A stretch of DNA of 64,000 bases from Bacteroidota bacterium (GTDB taxonomy: Bacteria; Bacteroidota; Ignavibacteria; UBA10030; UBA8401). Where the stretch lies: assembly GCA_021796215.1 (NCBI GenBank), contig JAJYOK010000001.1:124001-188000 (forward strand), read 5' to 3'. A program made the position numbers and the translations under genes. The notes under the pieces are model-generated. The model was not told the origin of the DNA. It saw nothing but the letters and a program-made list of their open reading frames with translations, and ran no database searches. The stretch's first letter is position 1, and each line of letters begins with the position of its first letter. Positions 1 to 7,779 of this stretch are shown here, piece by piece.

Positions 1-1095
1 AATTTTATTGCGGTGCTGATCATTGCGTGTCCGTGCGCTCTCGGGCTTGCCACACCGACTGCAATCATGGTTGGAACGGGCCGCGGCGCTTCGAGTGGCG
101 TGCTTATTAAAAATGCCGATAGTCTTGAGCGTCTTCATAAAGTTCAAACGGTTGTTTTTGATAAAACCGGAACGATGACGATGGGAAAACCGTCTGTAAC
201 AGATGTGAAGTTGGTGAGCGGAATTGATGAGAATGAATTTTTCCGCCTCACAGCGTCCGTCGAAAAAAAATCAGAGCACCCTCTCGCCGATGCAATTGTA
301 AGCTTCGCCAAAACCAAAGGAATTACCGTTGACGAAGTTCAAAAATTTTCTTCATATCCCGGCAAGGGAATTATTGGTACGATTGATGGCAAAACGGTTG
401 CAGTCGGCAATCGAAAACTTATGGACGGATTTTCCCTCAAAACATTTGATGGCGAAAACCTAGCGGCACAATTTGAATCATCAGGAAAAACGCCGATGTT
501 TGTTGCTATCAACAACGAGCTCCAAGGCGGTTTTCAACTTGCAGGAATTATTGCAGTTGCTGACACAGTGCAACCGACTTCGGGACCTGCAATTACAGCG
601 CTGAAAAAATTGGGAATTAAAACTGTCATGCTGACGGGAGATAGCCGGCAGTCTGCGCTCAACATTGCGCAACAAATCGGCATTGACCGCGTGATTGCAG
701 AAGTTCTTCCCGATGAAAAGGCGAGCCGTATCAAAGAGTTGCAGCAAGAGGGGAAAGTTGTTGCAATGGTCGGCGATGGCATCAACGACGCGCCGGCACT
801 TGCCCAAGCCGACATCGGCATTGCAATGGGAACCGGCACAGATGTCGCGATGGAAACCGCCGATATCACATTGATGAAATCCGACCTTAACGGCGTTGTG
901 CAGGCGATGAAGTTGTCCGGAAAAACTCTTTCGACGATTAAGCAAAACCTTTTTTGGGCATTCATTTATAACGTCATCGGTATTCCTCTCGCAGCTTTTG
1001 GAATGTTGAATCCAATCATCGCCGCAGGCGCAATGGCATTTAGTTCTGTTAGTGTTGTATCCAACTCTCTGCGCTTGCGCATGGCAAAGATTTAA
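1..1095 (+). CDS. copA: Copper-translocating P1B-type ATPase, 5' truncated by window edge
   Basis: The reading frame is open from base 1, so the gene starts outside the window; about 364 C-terminal residues are visible. It is the back half of a heavy-metal P-type ATPase that uses ATP to pump copper ions across the inner membrane. Seen in order: the transmembrane CPC metal-binding motif (residues 10-12 of the fragment), the phosphorylation motif DKTGT (about 54), the P1B-specific SEHPLA motif (about 92), and the hinge [11 protein letters not shown] (about 258), followed by two C-terminal membrane helices. The CPC motif points to Cu(I) or Ag(I) rather than Zn/Cd (usually also CPC but with different TM residues), so the exact metal is an inference. 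Nothing in the visible part is broken. The neighbour sppA has its own promoter. Confidence 0.95.
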   Translation, partial: NFIAVLIIACPCALGLATPTAIMVGTGRGASSGVLIKNADSLERLHKVQTVVFDKTGTMTMGKPSVTDVKLVSGIDENEFFRLTASVEKKSEHPLADAIVSFAKTKGITVDEVQKFSSYPGKGIIGTIDGKTVAVGNRKLMDGFSLKTFDGENLAAQFESSGKTPMFVAINNELQGGFQLAGIIAVADTVQPTSGPAITALKKLGIKTVMLTGDSRQSALNIAQQIGIDRVIAEVLPDEKASRIKELQQEGKVVAMVGDGINDAPALAQADIGIAMGTGTDVAMETADITLMKSDLNGVVQAMKLSGKTLSTIKQNLFWAFIYNVIGIPLAAFGMLNPIIAAGAMAFSSVSVVSNSLRLRMAKI

Positions 1096-1211
1096 GGCTT
1101 TTTGTTCACCTTCGGTCGTTTTTTTGACCCTTCAAATTTCTATTTCCTAAAGACAATTATGAGCCAAAAGGAAGGCAGCCAATTTTTTGAATAAATTTCC
1201 GTCAAGTTCAT

Positions 1212-1240
1212 TTGACATTCGTGCTTGATTTTCATATAAT
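1212..1240 (+). promoter_or_regulatory. Consensus sigma-70-like promoter for the sppA operon
   Basis: TTGACA at 1212-1217 and TATAAT at 1235-1240 are both perfect consensus hexamers with a 17-base spacer. They lie 42 bases upstream of the sppA start in the 186-base gap after the copper ATPase. It should drive sppA, the HU gene, the zinc-ribbon/TPR gene and the 31-residue gene as one transcript ending at the terminator near 3536-3571. The rest of the gap shows no other feature. Confidence 0.75.
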
Positions 1241-1281
1241 TCAAGCAATTTCAATAACTTAGCGTCCTTGATTTTATCTAT

Positions 1282-2184
1282 ATGACAAAAACAACGAAAT
1301 GGGTGTTGGGAAGCATCGGGGTGGTTTTTCTGGTTTTCATTTTGTTTTGGGCGGCGGTATTTTTCTTCCTTTTCCACAGTGAAAGCGATGAAGAATATTC
1401 TTCGGGGACCGGAGGGACGATTGCTATTGTGGAATTGAAAGAGCCGATTGTTTCCTCTGAAAGCATTGTTCGTCAATTCAAAAAATACCGGAAAGATAAT
1501 TCGGTCAAAGCAATTGTTTTTCGTATTGAGTCACCGGGTGGCGGCGTTTCTGCAAGCCAGGAAATTTACGAGGAGGTAAAGAAAACCCGTGACAGCGGAA
1601 AGCCGGTTGTTGTTTCGATGGGTTCGGTTGCGGCAAGCGGCGGATATTACGTTTCACTTGGCGCGAGTAAAATTGTTGCAAATCCGGGGACACTCACGGG
1701 AAGTATTGGTGTCATTTCAGAATTTCTCAACTTCAATCAACTCTTCAACAAAATCGGGATTGGCTCGACGACAGTAAAGAGCGGAAAATTCAAAGACACC
1801 GGTTCGCCCTACCGTCCGTTCTCAGAAGCGGACAAAAAATATTTTCAGGAAACAATTGACGATGTATATCAGCAATTTTTGAATGTCGTTGAAACTGAAC
1901 GCAAGCTTTCTCCTGCGAAGGCAAAAGAACTTGCCGACGGCCGTGTCTTCACCGGGAAAAAAGCTTACGAAGTCGGTTTAATTGATACACTAGGGACGTA
2001 CGAAGATGCGATATCCATTGCCGCGGACCTGGCGGGAATTTCCGGAACACCGCGTCTTATCAAAGAGCGAAAGAAAGAAAAACTTCTCGACGTTTTAATG
2101 GGAAGCGTGAAGAATGAGATTTCAGGATTAAAAGAAGAGGTTTTGAATCAGCCGATATTGCAATACAAACTTACTCAACCATAA
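1282..2184 (+). CDS. sppA: Signal peptide peptidase SppA (S49 family), short 36K type
   Basis: A 300-residue membrane-bound serine protease expected to degrade cleaved signal peptides at the membrane. It has one N-terminal transmembrane helix (about residues 8-29), then a single S49/ClpP-like domain. The nucleophile serine lies in SVAASGGYY (about residue 119) and the general-base lysine in SGKFKDTGSP (about residue 170), as in the 36K bacterial SppA class; the length also fits that class rather than the doubled 67K form. It is the first gene after a consensus promoter and is followed 18 bases later by the HU gene. The start ATG is preceded by no strong Shine-Dalgarno, but the hydrophobic helix begins right after it. 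Confidence 0.93.
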   Translation: MTKTTKWVLGSIGVVFLVFILFWAAVFFFLFHSESDEEYSSGTGGTIAIVELKEPIVSSESIVRQFKKYRKDNSVKAIVFRIESPGGGVSASQEIYEEVKKTRDSGKPVVVSMGSVAASGGYYVSLGASKIVANPGTLTGSIGVISEFLNFNQLFNKIGIGSTTVKSGKFKDTGSPYRPFSEADKKYFQETIDDVYQQFLNVVETERKLSPAKAKELADGRVFTGKKAYEVGLIDTLGTYEDAISIAADLAGISGTPRLIKERKKEKLLDVLMGSVKNEISGLKEEVLNQPILQYKLTQP

Positions 2185-2202
2185 CAGTATAGGAGAAAAC
2201 AC

Positions 2203-2499
2203 GTGACGAAAGCCGATATTGTTGACATCATTGCTTCTGGCACCGGTTTGACAAAGGTGGAAACGGAAGCGGTTGTTGATGGTTTTATCCAAACAGTGAT
2301 TTCTTCATTGCGGGATGGAAAGAATATCGAGATTCGCGGCTTCGGCAGCTTCAAAGTGAAAAAGAGAAAAGGAAGAGTGGCGCGCAATCCGAGGACGGGT
2401 GAGCAAGTGAAAGTTGAAGAACATTATGTACCGATCTTCAAAGTATCGAAAGAATTGAAGATGCTTGTAAATGAAAATCTTAAGAAGACATTAGGCTGA
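2203..2499 (+). CDS. HU/IHF-family DNA-binding protein
   Basis: A 98-residue histone-like protein that binds and bends DNA as a dimer. The GTG start at 2203 is supported by AGGAGA 12 bases upstream. The beta-arm signature GFGSFKVKKRKGRVARNP is intact, followed by the TGEQVKV motif typical of the minor-groove-inserting arm. Length matches HU/IHF (90-100 residues). Sequence alone does not separate HU from IHF subunits. It sits in the sppA operon, 20 bases before the zinc-ribbon gene. Confidence 0.95.
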   Translation: MTKADIVDIIASGTGLTKVETEAVVDGFIQTVISSLRDGKNIEIRGFGSFKVKKRKGRVARNPRTGEQVKVEEHYVPIFKVSKELKMLVNENLKKTLG

Positions 2500-2519
2500 A
2501 CGTATTTTCAGGAGTTTTT

Positions 2520-3413
2520 GTGGCACTACAACCTAAAATTCTCTGTGCTCAATGCGGCAATCCGCTTCGTTTGCACGATCGGTTTTGTGCGACGTGCGGA
2601 ACTGAAGTTGACTGGACCGAATCGGAAGCAACCGAACAGCCGGCTCACACAGGAAAAGGAACCATTATTTGTCCTTCCTGCGGCGTTCCCAATCCAGTTA
2701 CAAATGAAGAGTGTGTGGCTTGCGGTTCAAAACTTTCGAAGCAGCCCCAAGCGGTGGGTCAATCCCAAAGGGAGCTTCAACAAGTGAAATCGAACCAAGC
2801 GTCGCGGCATTCAAAACACAAAGGCGAGAACAGTAAAAAGGAAAAACATTTTTCGCTGAAACTTGAGTCATGGCATTGGCTTGCAATAGCCGCAGCGGCG
2901 GTGATTATCATTGTCATTGTTATCGGAGAATTGCGGAACACTCCAAAGGAGATGCCGTCAGAATCTGCGGCGACTAATGGCGTATCCGTCAGCCCGACGA
3001 TGCTTGCCGATATTGATGCGATGCAGAAAACGGTAGACGCAAATCCAAATGATACTCAGGCGATGCTTCATCTTGCGAACATGCTGCACGATGCTCATTT
3101 TTATCCCCGCGCAATTGAGATGTACAAAAAATATCTTGCAAAGAAACCAGAAGATCCGAATGCACGTGTAGACATGGGAATTTGTTATCTCGAAACTGGC
3201 GACGCACCGACTGCCGCAAAGGAAATGCAAACTGCGTTGAAATACGATCCGAAGCATCAAATGGCAATGTTTAATCTCGGCATTGTCAATTTAAATATGG
3301 GCAATGTTCAGCAATCGAATGAATGGTTAAAGAAAGCTATTAAAATAGATTCAACGACGACAATTGCACAACGAGCAAAAGACATACTTTCAGAACATTC
3401 ACAAATTCAATAA
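2520..3413 (+). CDS. Zinc-ribbon / single-helix / TPR membrane protein
   Basis: A 297-residue protein of unknown role. Two zinc ribbons are visible at the N terminus (CAQCG...CATCG at residues 9-27 and CPSCG...CACG-like CVACG at about 51-68), then a basic charged linker, one transmembrane helix (about 120-140), and three to four tetratricopeptide repeats to the end (NPNDTQAMLHLANML, KPEDPNARVDMGICYLETG, KYDPKHQMAMFNLGIVNLNMG). The layout suggests a cytoplasmic zinc-binding head and a TPR domain on the other side of the membrane for protein contacts. Start is GTG at 2520 with AGGAG 6 bases upstream. Part of the sppA-HU operon. Confidence 0.85.
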   Translation: MALQPKILCAQCGNPLRLHDRFCATCGTEVDWTESEATEQPAHTGKGTIICPSCGVPNPVTNEECVACGSKLSKQPQAVGQSQRELQQVKSNQASRHSKHKGENSKKEKHFSLKLESWHWLAIAAAAVIIIVIVIGELRNTPKEMPSESAATNGVSVSPTMLADIDAMQKTVDANPNDTQAMLHLANMLHDAHFYPRAIEMYKKYLAKKPEDPNARVDMGICYLETGDAPTAAKEMQTALKYDPKHQMAMFNLGIVNLNMGNVQQSNEWLKKAIKIDSTTTIAQRAKDILSEHSQIQ

Positions 3414-3433
3414 ACTAAATACGGAGAGCACTT

Positions 3434-3529
3434 ATGCCAAGTGGAAAAAAGCGCAAACGCCATAAAATGGCGACGCACAAGCGAAAAAAACGCTTGCGGA
3501 AGATGCGGCACAAGAAGAAGATTCGCTAA
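3434..3529 (+). CDS. 31-residue highly basic ribosome-associated protein (AURKAIP1/COX24-like)
   Basis: A short gene missed by the ORF track. ATG at 3434, TAA at 3527-3529, with GGAGAGCA upstream as a Shine-Dalgarno. The product begins MPSGKKRKRHKMATHKRKKR and is more than half Lys, Arg and His with no acidic residue, the composition of very small ribosomal proteins. This start matches what I recall of a conserved Bacteroidota family annotated as AURKAIP1/COX24 domain protein, related to the small mitochondrial and bacterial (bS22-like) subunit proteins; family membership is by memory and not searched. It is the last gene of the sppA operon, 20 bases after the TPR gene, and is followed at once by a terminator. 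Confidence 0.8.
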   Translation: MPSGKKRKRHKMATHKRKKRLRKMRHKKKIR

Positions 3530-3535
3530 CAATTG

Positions 3536-3571
3536 ACTGCTCATGGAATTTTTCTGTGGGCAGTTTTTTTT
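3536..3571 (+). terminator. Rho-independent terminator of the sppA operon
   Basis: ACTGCTCA (3536-3543) pairs with TGGGCAGT (3557-3564) with one G-U pair, then eight T residues. It begins 7 bases after the 31-residue gene. Its position argues against the longest possible start of the following glycosidase ORF (3533), which would place the terminator inside the coding region. Confidence 0.8.
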
Positions 3572-3598
3572 AGATGCTGTGATGAAATATCTAAAAGA

Positions 3599-3627
3599 TT
3601 GAAATATGTGTCACGATTGCGTACCAT
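3599..3627 (+). promoter_or_regulatory. Possible promoter for the GH13 gene
   Basis: TTGAAA at 3599-3604 and TACCAT at 3622-3627 with a 17-base spacer. The predicted transcript would start only about 10 bases before the ATG at 3644, and there is no clear Shine-Dalgarno, so translation may be leaderless-like or the promoter may be elsewhere. Confidence 0.35.
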
Positions 3628-3643
3628 ACATCATCATCTCCCG

Positions 3644-6600
3644 ATGAAGTCAAAAACCTTATTCAACGGAATCTTTACACCACGGGAACGTAATTCGTTT
3701 CACATCATCATTGCTCTGCCCCGGCTTGGAACATTTCCAACGTCCTGTTCAAATTTTTCCCGCTGCGAATTTCACATTCACGCTTCAGCAAGAGATAAAT
3801 ATCAGTTCAGTGACTCTTTGTTTTCAACTGCCGGCAATGTGATTTTTCCTGATTTCCGTGCGGTAAGAATTTTCACGCAGAAAATAAACGAGCAGCGTGA
3901 GCCGAAGAAAGCGGTGCGTGCCGGGCATGTTAATGCAATGGGCTTAATTGATGAGATCTTTCATTTTGTTGTCCGGCTGTACGAAGAAACAGCAAACCCC
4001 GGAGTTTTCGTCCGTGCAGAGCAAGCGTTGCACAATGCCATTGGCGAGAAAGGTTTGAACGATGTGCTTTCAGTGTTTGTGGAAAATTTCCCAACAGTAG
4101 AAGTTCATCGAAAACTAAAATCACCGAGCGAATTCCTTGCGGGCGTGTCAGGCGATCGCGCGAACCGTCTTGTGACGCTCGAAGAAATTGTTCTTTTGTA
4201 CTTCGCTAACATTAATCCTGCGTTCTCTCCGCTCAAAGAACTTTTTGATGATGCTGAGTTATCATCCCGCACGATGTACAAAGAAGTTATTACGTCGCTT
4301 GAGAATTTTTTCAGAAACGAAAAGCCGTTCGGTCCCGATTATCAATCGTTATTCGAATTACTGCGCGCGCCAATTCTTGCCCATCCTGATAGCTTAGAAG
4401 CACAACTTCAATTTATTCGGCGCAAGTGGGGAATGATACTTTCCGCGAAGTATCTGAATCGTATTTTGAGTGGAATGGATTTTCTTGCGGAAGAATCCAA
4501 ACTGTTCCCTCAAGGCGGCACTGCACTTCCGCCGATTCCTACATTCAAACATAATGAAGGCGGTGCGCATTATGATTCGCCGGAGTACGAACGATTTACT
4601 TCTGACACCGATTGGATGCCGAGGGTTGTGCTGCTTGCGAAAAATTCATATGTCTGGCTTGATCAATTGTCTAAAAAATATCAACGCTCTATCTCACGCC
4701 TTGATCAAATTCCTGATGAAGAATTGGACCAACTTGCGCGGTGGAATTTTACCGGGCTGTGGCTCATCGGCTTGTGGGAACGAAGCACTGCCTCGCAGCG
4801 AATAAAACAACTGACCGGAAACCCGGAAGCTGTTTCTTCCGCGTATTCTTTATTCGAATATGAAATCGCAAATGATCTTGGCGGTGAAGCAGCGTTTCAG
4901 AATTTGAAAGCACGCGCATGGCAAAGAGGAATCCGGCTTGCAGGCGACATGGTACCCAACCACATGGGAATATATTCGCGCTGGGTCATCGAGCATCCCG
5001 AGTTTTTTATTCACTCTGACTACAGTCCGTTTCCAAATTATCGCTTCACAGGAGAAAATCTTTCGCAGGACTCGTGGGTTGAACTTCGCATTGAAGATGG
5101 TTACTGGCGGCGCTCGGACGCAGCGGTTGTTTTTCAACGGATTGATCGAGCGACGGGGAAGGTGACATACATTTATCACGGTAACGACGGAACGAGCATG
5201 CCGTGGAATGACACCGCGCAGCTTGACTTGTTGAAAGGTGAAGTGCGCGAAGCGTTGATCCAGACTATTTTTCATGTTGCAAGAAAATTTCCAATCATCC
5301 GTTTTGACGCCGCGATGACGTTGACAAAAAAACACTATCAACGTTTGTGGTACCCGCAGCCGGGAACCGGCGGCGACATTCCATCGCGCGCCGATCACGC
5401 GTTAAGCCGAGATGAATTCGACAAGCTTTTTTCAAATGAATTTTGGAGAGAGGTTGTTGACCGCATCAATGCTGAGATGCCGGACACGCTGCTGCTTGCA
5501 GAAGCGTTTTGGCTTATGGAGGGATATTTTGTTCGAACACTCGGAATGCATCGTGTCTATAACAGCGCATTCATGCACATGCTGATGAAGGAAGAAAACG
5601 GAAAGTACCGCCAGCTCATAAAAAATACGCTCGATTACAATCCGGAAATCCTGAAGCGCTATGTCAACTTTATGAGCAATCCGGATGAACAAACTGCCGT
5701 TGCCCAATTCGGAAAAGACGATAAATATTTCGGTGCTGCGCTCATGATGGTAACATTGCCTGGGCTTCCGATGTTTGCTCACGGCCAGATCGAGGGCTTA
5801 ACAGAAAAATACGGCATGGAATACAAGCGTGCCTACTATAATGAATCGGCTGATGAACATTTGATTCGGCGGCACGAACAGGAAATTTTTCCAATCATGA
5901 GCAAGCGGCATCTTTTCAGTCAAGTTGATAATTTTGAGCTGTACGATTTTGTTGATGCGCGCGGCACTGTGAACGACAATGTTTTTGCTTATTCGAATAT
6001 TGCGGGCAGCGAGCGCGCGTTGATTGTGTATCACAATAAATATGAAGAATGCAAAGGGCGGATTCGGACAGCGTCGCCAAAATTGTATGTGCGGGAAAAT
6101 GGTGTGAAAGCAGTTGGCGTGAAAACGTTAGGTGAGGCGCTTCGCCTTAATTCGTCGGCAAATATATATTACATCTTCAAAGATTTCAAATCGAATCTTG
6201 AATATATTCGTTCGGGCGCAGAATTACATGAGCAAGGATTGTATATCGAACTGAAGGCGTTTCAGTATCATATTTTTCTTGATTTTAAAGAAGTGGCGGA
6301 TTCCGGCGGCGAATATGAACATCTCGCCCGCCATGTGAAAGGGCGGGGCGTGTCGAGCATTTATGATGAGCTGCAGCAATTGCGGCTGATGCCGATTCAC
6401 AGGCAGATCGAGAAAATTTTAAAACATCATTTTGTTGAAAGCCTTGCGAAGAGTTTTGCATCGCGCGCGAAAAAATTTGTGTTTGATGAAACCGAAGTGA
6501 AGCAAATTGAAAAGTTGATAGTACGTTCCGGTTCCGATATTTGTGTATTACTTGGAAAACCGTTCGAAGAAGAAAATGCCGTCCATGAGTTGAAGAGTGC

Positions 6601-7213
6601 TATTCATGCAGTCGAGCGCCTTGTACGATCAGGTAGCGACCGACGTAAGCAGGCAAAAAAAGCTCCCGATAAATCATTTCTCAATAAAGCGCTCGTGATG
6701 GAAGAAAGCCGAACACTTTTCTTTTTAATGTTTATAGATATCATTGCAGGACTGATAAAGTCAGGAGACAGCAAAGAAGTTGTTGAGCGGTTACGGCTGT
6801 CAGCGATTCTTCGTAAGCTAATTCAAGATAATCCGAGAAAGAACGGGTTAAGTGATCGGGAATTATTCTTTTATGTTATACTTCAGCACGAACCGGAGTT
6901 TGAGAGGAAAGGAATTTTACTGTGGAGAGGAATTATCGAGCAACTTTTCAATGATTCCTATGCGAGGGATTTGCTACAAGTGAATTTATATGAAGGCAGG
7001 TGGTACTTTGGAAAAGAACAATTTGAAAAATTACTTGAATGGTTCGGACTTCTTGCTTTAATTCATCTTGCCAAAGATGAAGAAGCAGGGAGATTCAAAA
7101 CATTTCGAACCAAAGTTCTTTCTGAAATTCAAGCAATTGAAAAACTCGCTGTGTTATCAAAATTCCAAGTGGAACGGTTTCAAAATTTGCTGGCAAAGAA
7201 AAAAGGAAAATGA
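3644..7213 (+). CDS. Large GH13 (alpha-amylase family) glycoside hydrolase
   Basis: About 1,189 residues from the ATG at 3644. The ORF track extends to 3533, but that crosses the upstream terminator and the extra residues look non-coding. The central part is an alpha-amylase barrel: region I GDMVPNHMG (about residue 437), region II IIRFDAAM with the nucleophile Asp (about 551), region III LLLAEAFW with the acid/base Glu (about 618), and region IV NFMSNPDEQTA (about 675), where the usual HD is replaced by PD. Long flanks follow: about 400 residues before the barrel and about 350 all-alpha residues after the C-terminal beta domain, both of unknown role. No signal peptide is evident, so it is probably cytoplasmic and acts on glycogen or other alpha-glucans. 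Substrate cannot be told from sequence. It stands alone as a single gene. Confidence 0.85.
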   Translation: MKSKTLFNGIFTPRERNSFHIIIALPRLGTFPTSCSNFSRCEFHIHASARDKYQFSDSLFSTAGNVIFPDFRAVRIFTQKINEQREPKKAVRAGHVNAMGLIDEIFHFVVRLYEETANPGVFVRAEQALHNAIGEKGLNDVLSVFVENFPTVEVHRKLKSPSEFLAGVSGDRANRLVTLEEIVLLYFANINPAFSPLKELFDDAELSSRTMYKEVITSLENFFRNEKPFGPDYQSLFELLRAPILAHPDSLEAQLQFIRRKWGMILSAKYLNRILSGMDFLAEESKLFPQGGTALPPIPTFKHNEGGAHYDSPEYERFTSDTDWMPRVVLLAKNSYVWLDQLSKKYQRSISRLDQIPDEELDQLARWNFTGLWLIGLWERSTASQRIKQLTGNPEAVSSAYSLFEYEIANDLGGEAAFQNLKARAWQRGIRLAGDMVPNHMGIYSRWVIEHPEFFIHSDYSPFPNYRFTGENLSQDSWVELRIEDGYWRRSDAAVVFQRIDRATGKVTYIYHGNDGTSMPWNDTAQLDLLKGEVREALIQTIFHVARKFPIIRFDAAMTLTKKHYQRLWYPQPGTGGDIPSRADHALSRDEFDKLFSNEFWREVVDRINAEMPDTLLLAEAFWLMEGYFVRTLGMHRVYNSAFMHMLMKEENGKYRQLIKNTLDYNPEILKRYVNFMSNPDEQTAVAQFGKDDKYFGAALMMVTLPGLPMFAHGQIEGLTEKYGMEYKRAYYNESADEHLIRRHEQEIFPIMSKRHLFSQVDNFELYDFVDARGTVNDNVFAYSNIAGSERALIVYHNKYEECKGRIRTASPKLYVRENGVKAVGVKTLGEALRLNSSANIYYIFKDFKSNLEYIRSGAELHEQGLYIELKAFQYHIFLDFKEVADSGGEYEHLARHVKGRGVSSIYDELQQLRLMPIHRQIEKILKHHFVESLAKSFASRAKKFVFDETEVKQIEKLIVRSGSDICVLLGKPFEEENAVHELKSAIHAVERLVRSGSDRRKQAKKAPDKSFLNKALVMEESRTLFFLMFIDIIAGLIKSGDSKEVVERLRLSAILRKLIQDNPRKNGLSDRELFFYVILQHEPEFERKGILLWRGIIEQLFNDSYARDLLQVNLYEGRWYFGKEQFEKLLEWFGLLALIHLAKDEEAGRFKTFRTKVLSEIQAIEKLAVLSKFQVERFQNLLAKKKGK

Positions 7214-7265
7214 TTTTTTTAAATTCGTAGGTAGTAAACCGGTGCAAAAATTTCACATCATACTC

Positions 7266-7295
7266 TTGACTCTGCGAAAATTATCGCTATATTTG
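7266..7295 (+). promoter_or_regulatory. Promoter for the candidate small RNA
   Basis: TTGACT (7266-7271) and TATATT (7288-7293) with a 16-base spacer. The extended element TATATTTG (7288-7295) also fits the Bacteroidota sigma-ABfr consensus TAnnTTTG. A start would fall near 7300, exactly at the base of the hairpin described next. Confidence 0.65.
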
Positions 7296-7300
7296 TTCCT

Positions 7301-7380
7301 GACCCGTGCGGCAATTCCTCCCCTGATTGTTGCACACTAAAAGGGTCGAGCTCGGTGCCCCCCCACACCGGGCTTTTTTA
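7301..7380 (+). ncRNA. Candidate structured small RNA with C-rich loops
   Basis: An approximately 80-nt transcribed unit is framed by a promoter and a terminator with no ORF. GACCC (7301-7305) pairs with GGGTC (7343-7347); inside it GTGCGGCAAT (7306-7315) pairs with ATTGTTGCAC (7326-7335) through ten pairs, two of them G-U, with the loop TCCTCCCCTG. A second hairpin (about 7349-7374) has the loop CCCCCCCA and is the terminator. The first loop is complementary to purine-rich Shine-Dalgarno sequences, as in several known trans-acting sRNAs. It could instead be a leader or attenuator for the DUF3098 gene 75 bases downstream. It does not match tRNA, SRP RNA or 6S RNA as I know them. Confidence 0.5.
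7348..7380 (+). terminator. Rho-independent terminator after the candidate small RNA
   Basis: AGCTCGGTG (7349-7357) pairs with CACCGGGCT (7366-7374) with one T-G pair, loop CCCCCCCA, followed by TTTTTTA. Very stable stem. It ends the short unit starting near 7300. Confidence 0.8.
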
Positions 7381-7454
7381 TTTGGAAGATTTTGAATATT
7401 ATTCAGGAACATTTTTAGACAACAATCATCTAACCCGATAGAGAGGCTGAGCAC

Positions 7455-7754
7455 ATGGCAAAAGCAATAAAAGAAAAAGAACGGCTTGCGGCAAAAAGAA
7501 AAGCGAAAGTAGAAATTTTTCCCCTTAGCCCCACAAATTACAAGATTTTGATCGCCGGAATTGCAGTTATTGTCGTGGGCTATATTCTTCTTGGCACAGG
7601 TAAGTGGGATGGTTTTCTCGCATTAACGCTTGCCCCAATTGTGCTGGTCATCGGCTACTGCGTCATTATTCCTCTTGGAATTATATACCGAAAAAAAGAG
7701 AAGACGGTGGAAACATCTGCAGCCGGCAATTCAACCACGGCACCGCAGGGATAA
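7455..7754 (+). CDS. DUF3098-like small membrane protein
   Basis: A 99-residue protein with a basic N-terminal tail (MAKAIKEKERLAAKRKAK), the motif PLSPTNYKILIAG leading into a first transmembrane helix (about 27-46), a short loop, a second helix (about 54-76) and a charged C-terminal tail. The N-Y-x-x-x-x-x-G-I pattern and the two-helix layout fit the DUF3098 family of Bacteroidota, whose function is unknown. It stands alone between the candidate small RNA and the convergent phosphate transporter gene (26-base gap). AGAGG lies 13 bases before the ATG. Confidence 0.7.
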   Translation: MAKAIKEKERLAAKRKAKVEIFPLSPTNYKILIAGIAVIVVGYILLGTGKWDGFLALTLAPIVLVIGYCVIIPLGIIYRKKEKTVETSAAGNSTTAPQG

Positions 7755-7779
7755 TTCCCGGCAACCAGTGTGCAATGCG

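Noticed and set aside
3533-3643. Upstream extension of the GH13 ORF
   Set aside because: It overlaps the terminator at 3536-3571 and has no conserved-looking residues.
7301-7380. tRNA, SRP RNA or 6S RNA at the hairpin unit
   Set aside because: No cloverleaf or T-arm, no SRP GGAA tetraloop motif, and too short for 6S RNA.
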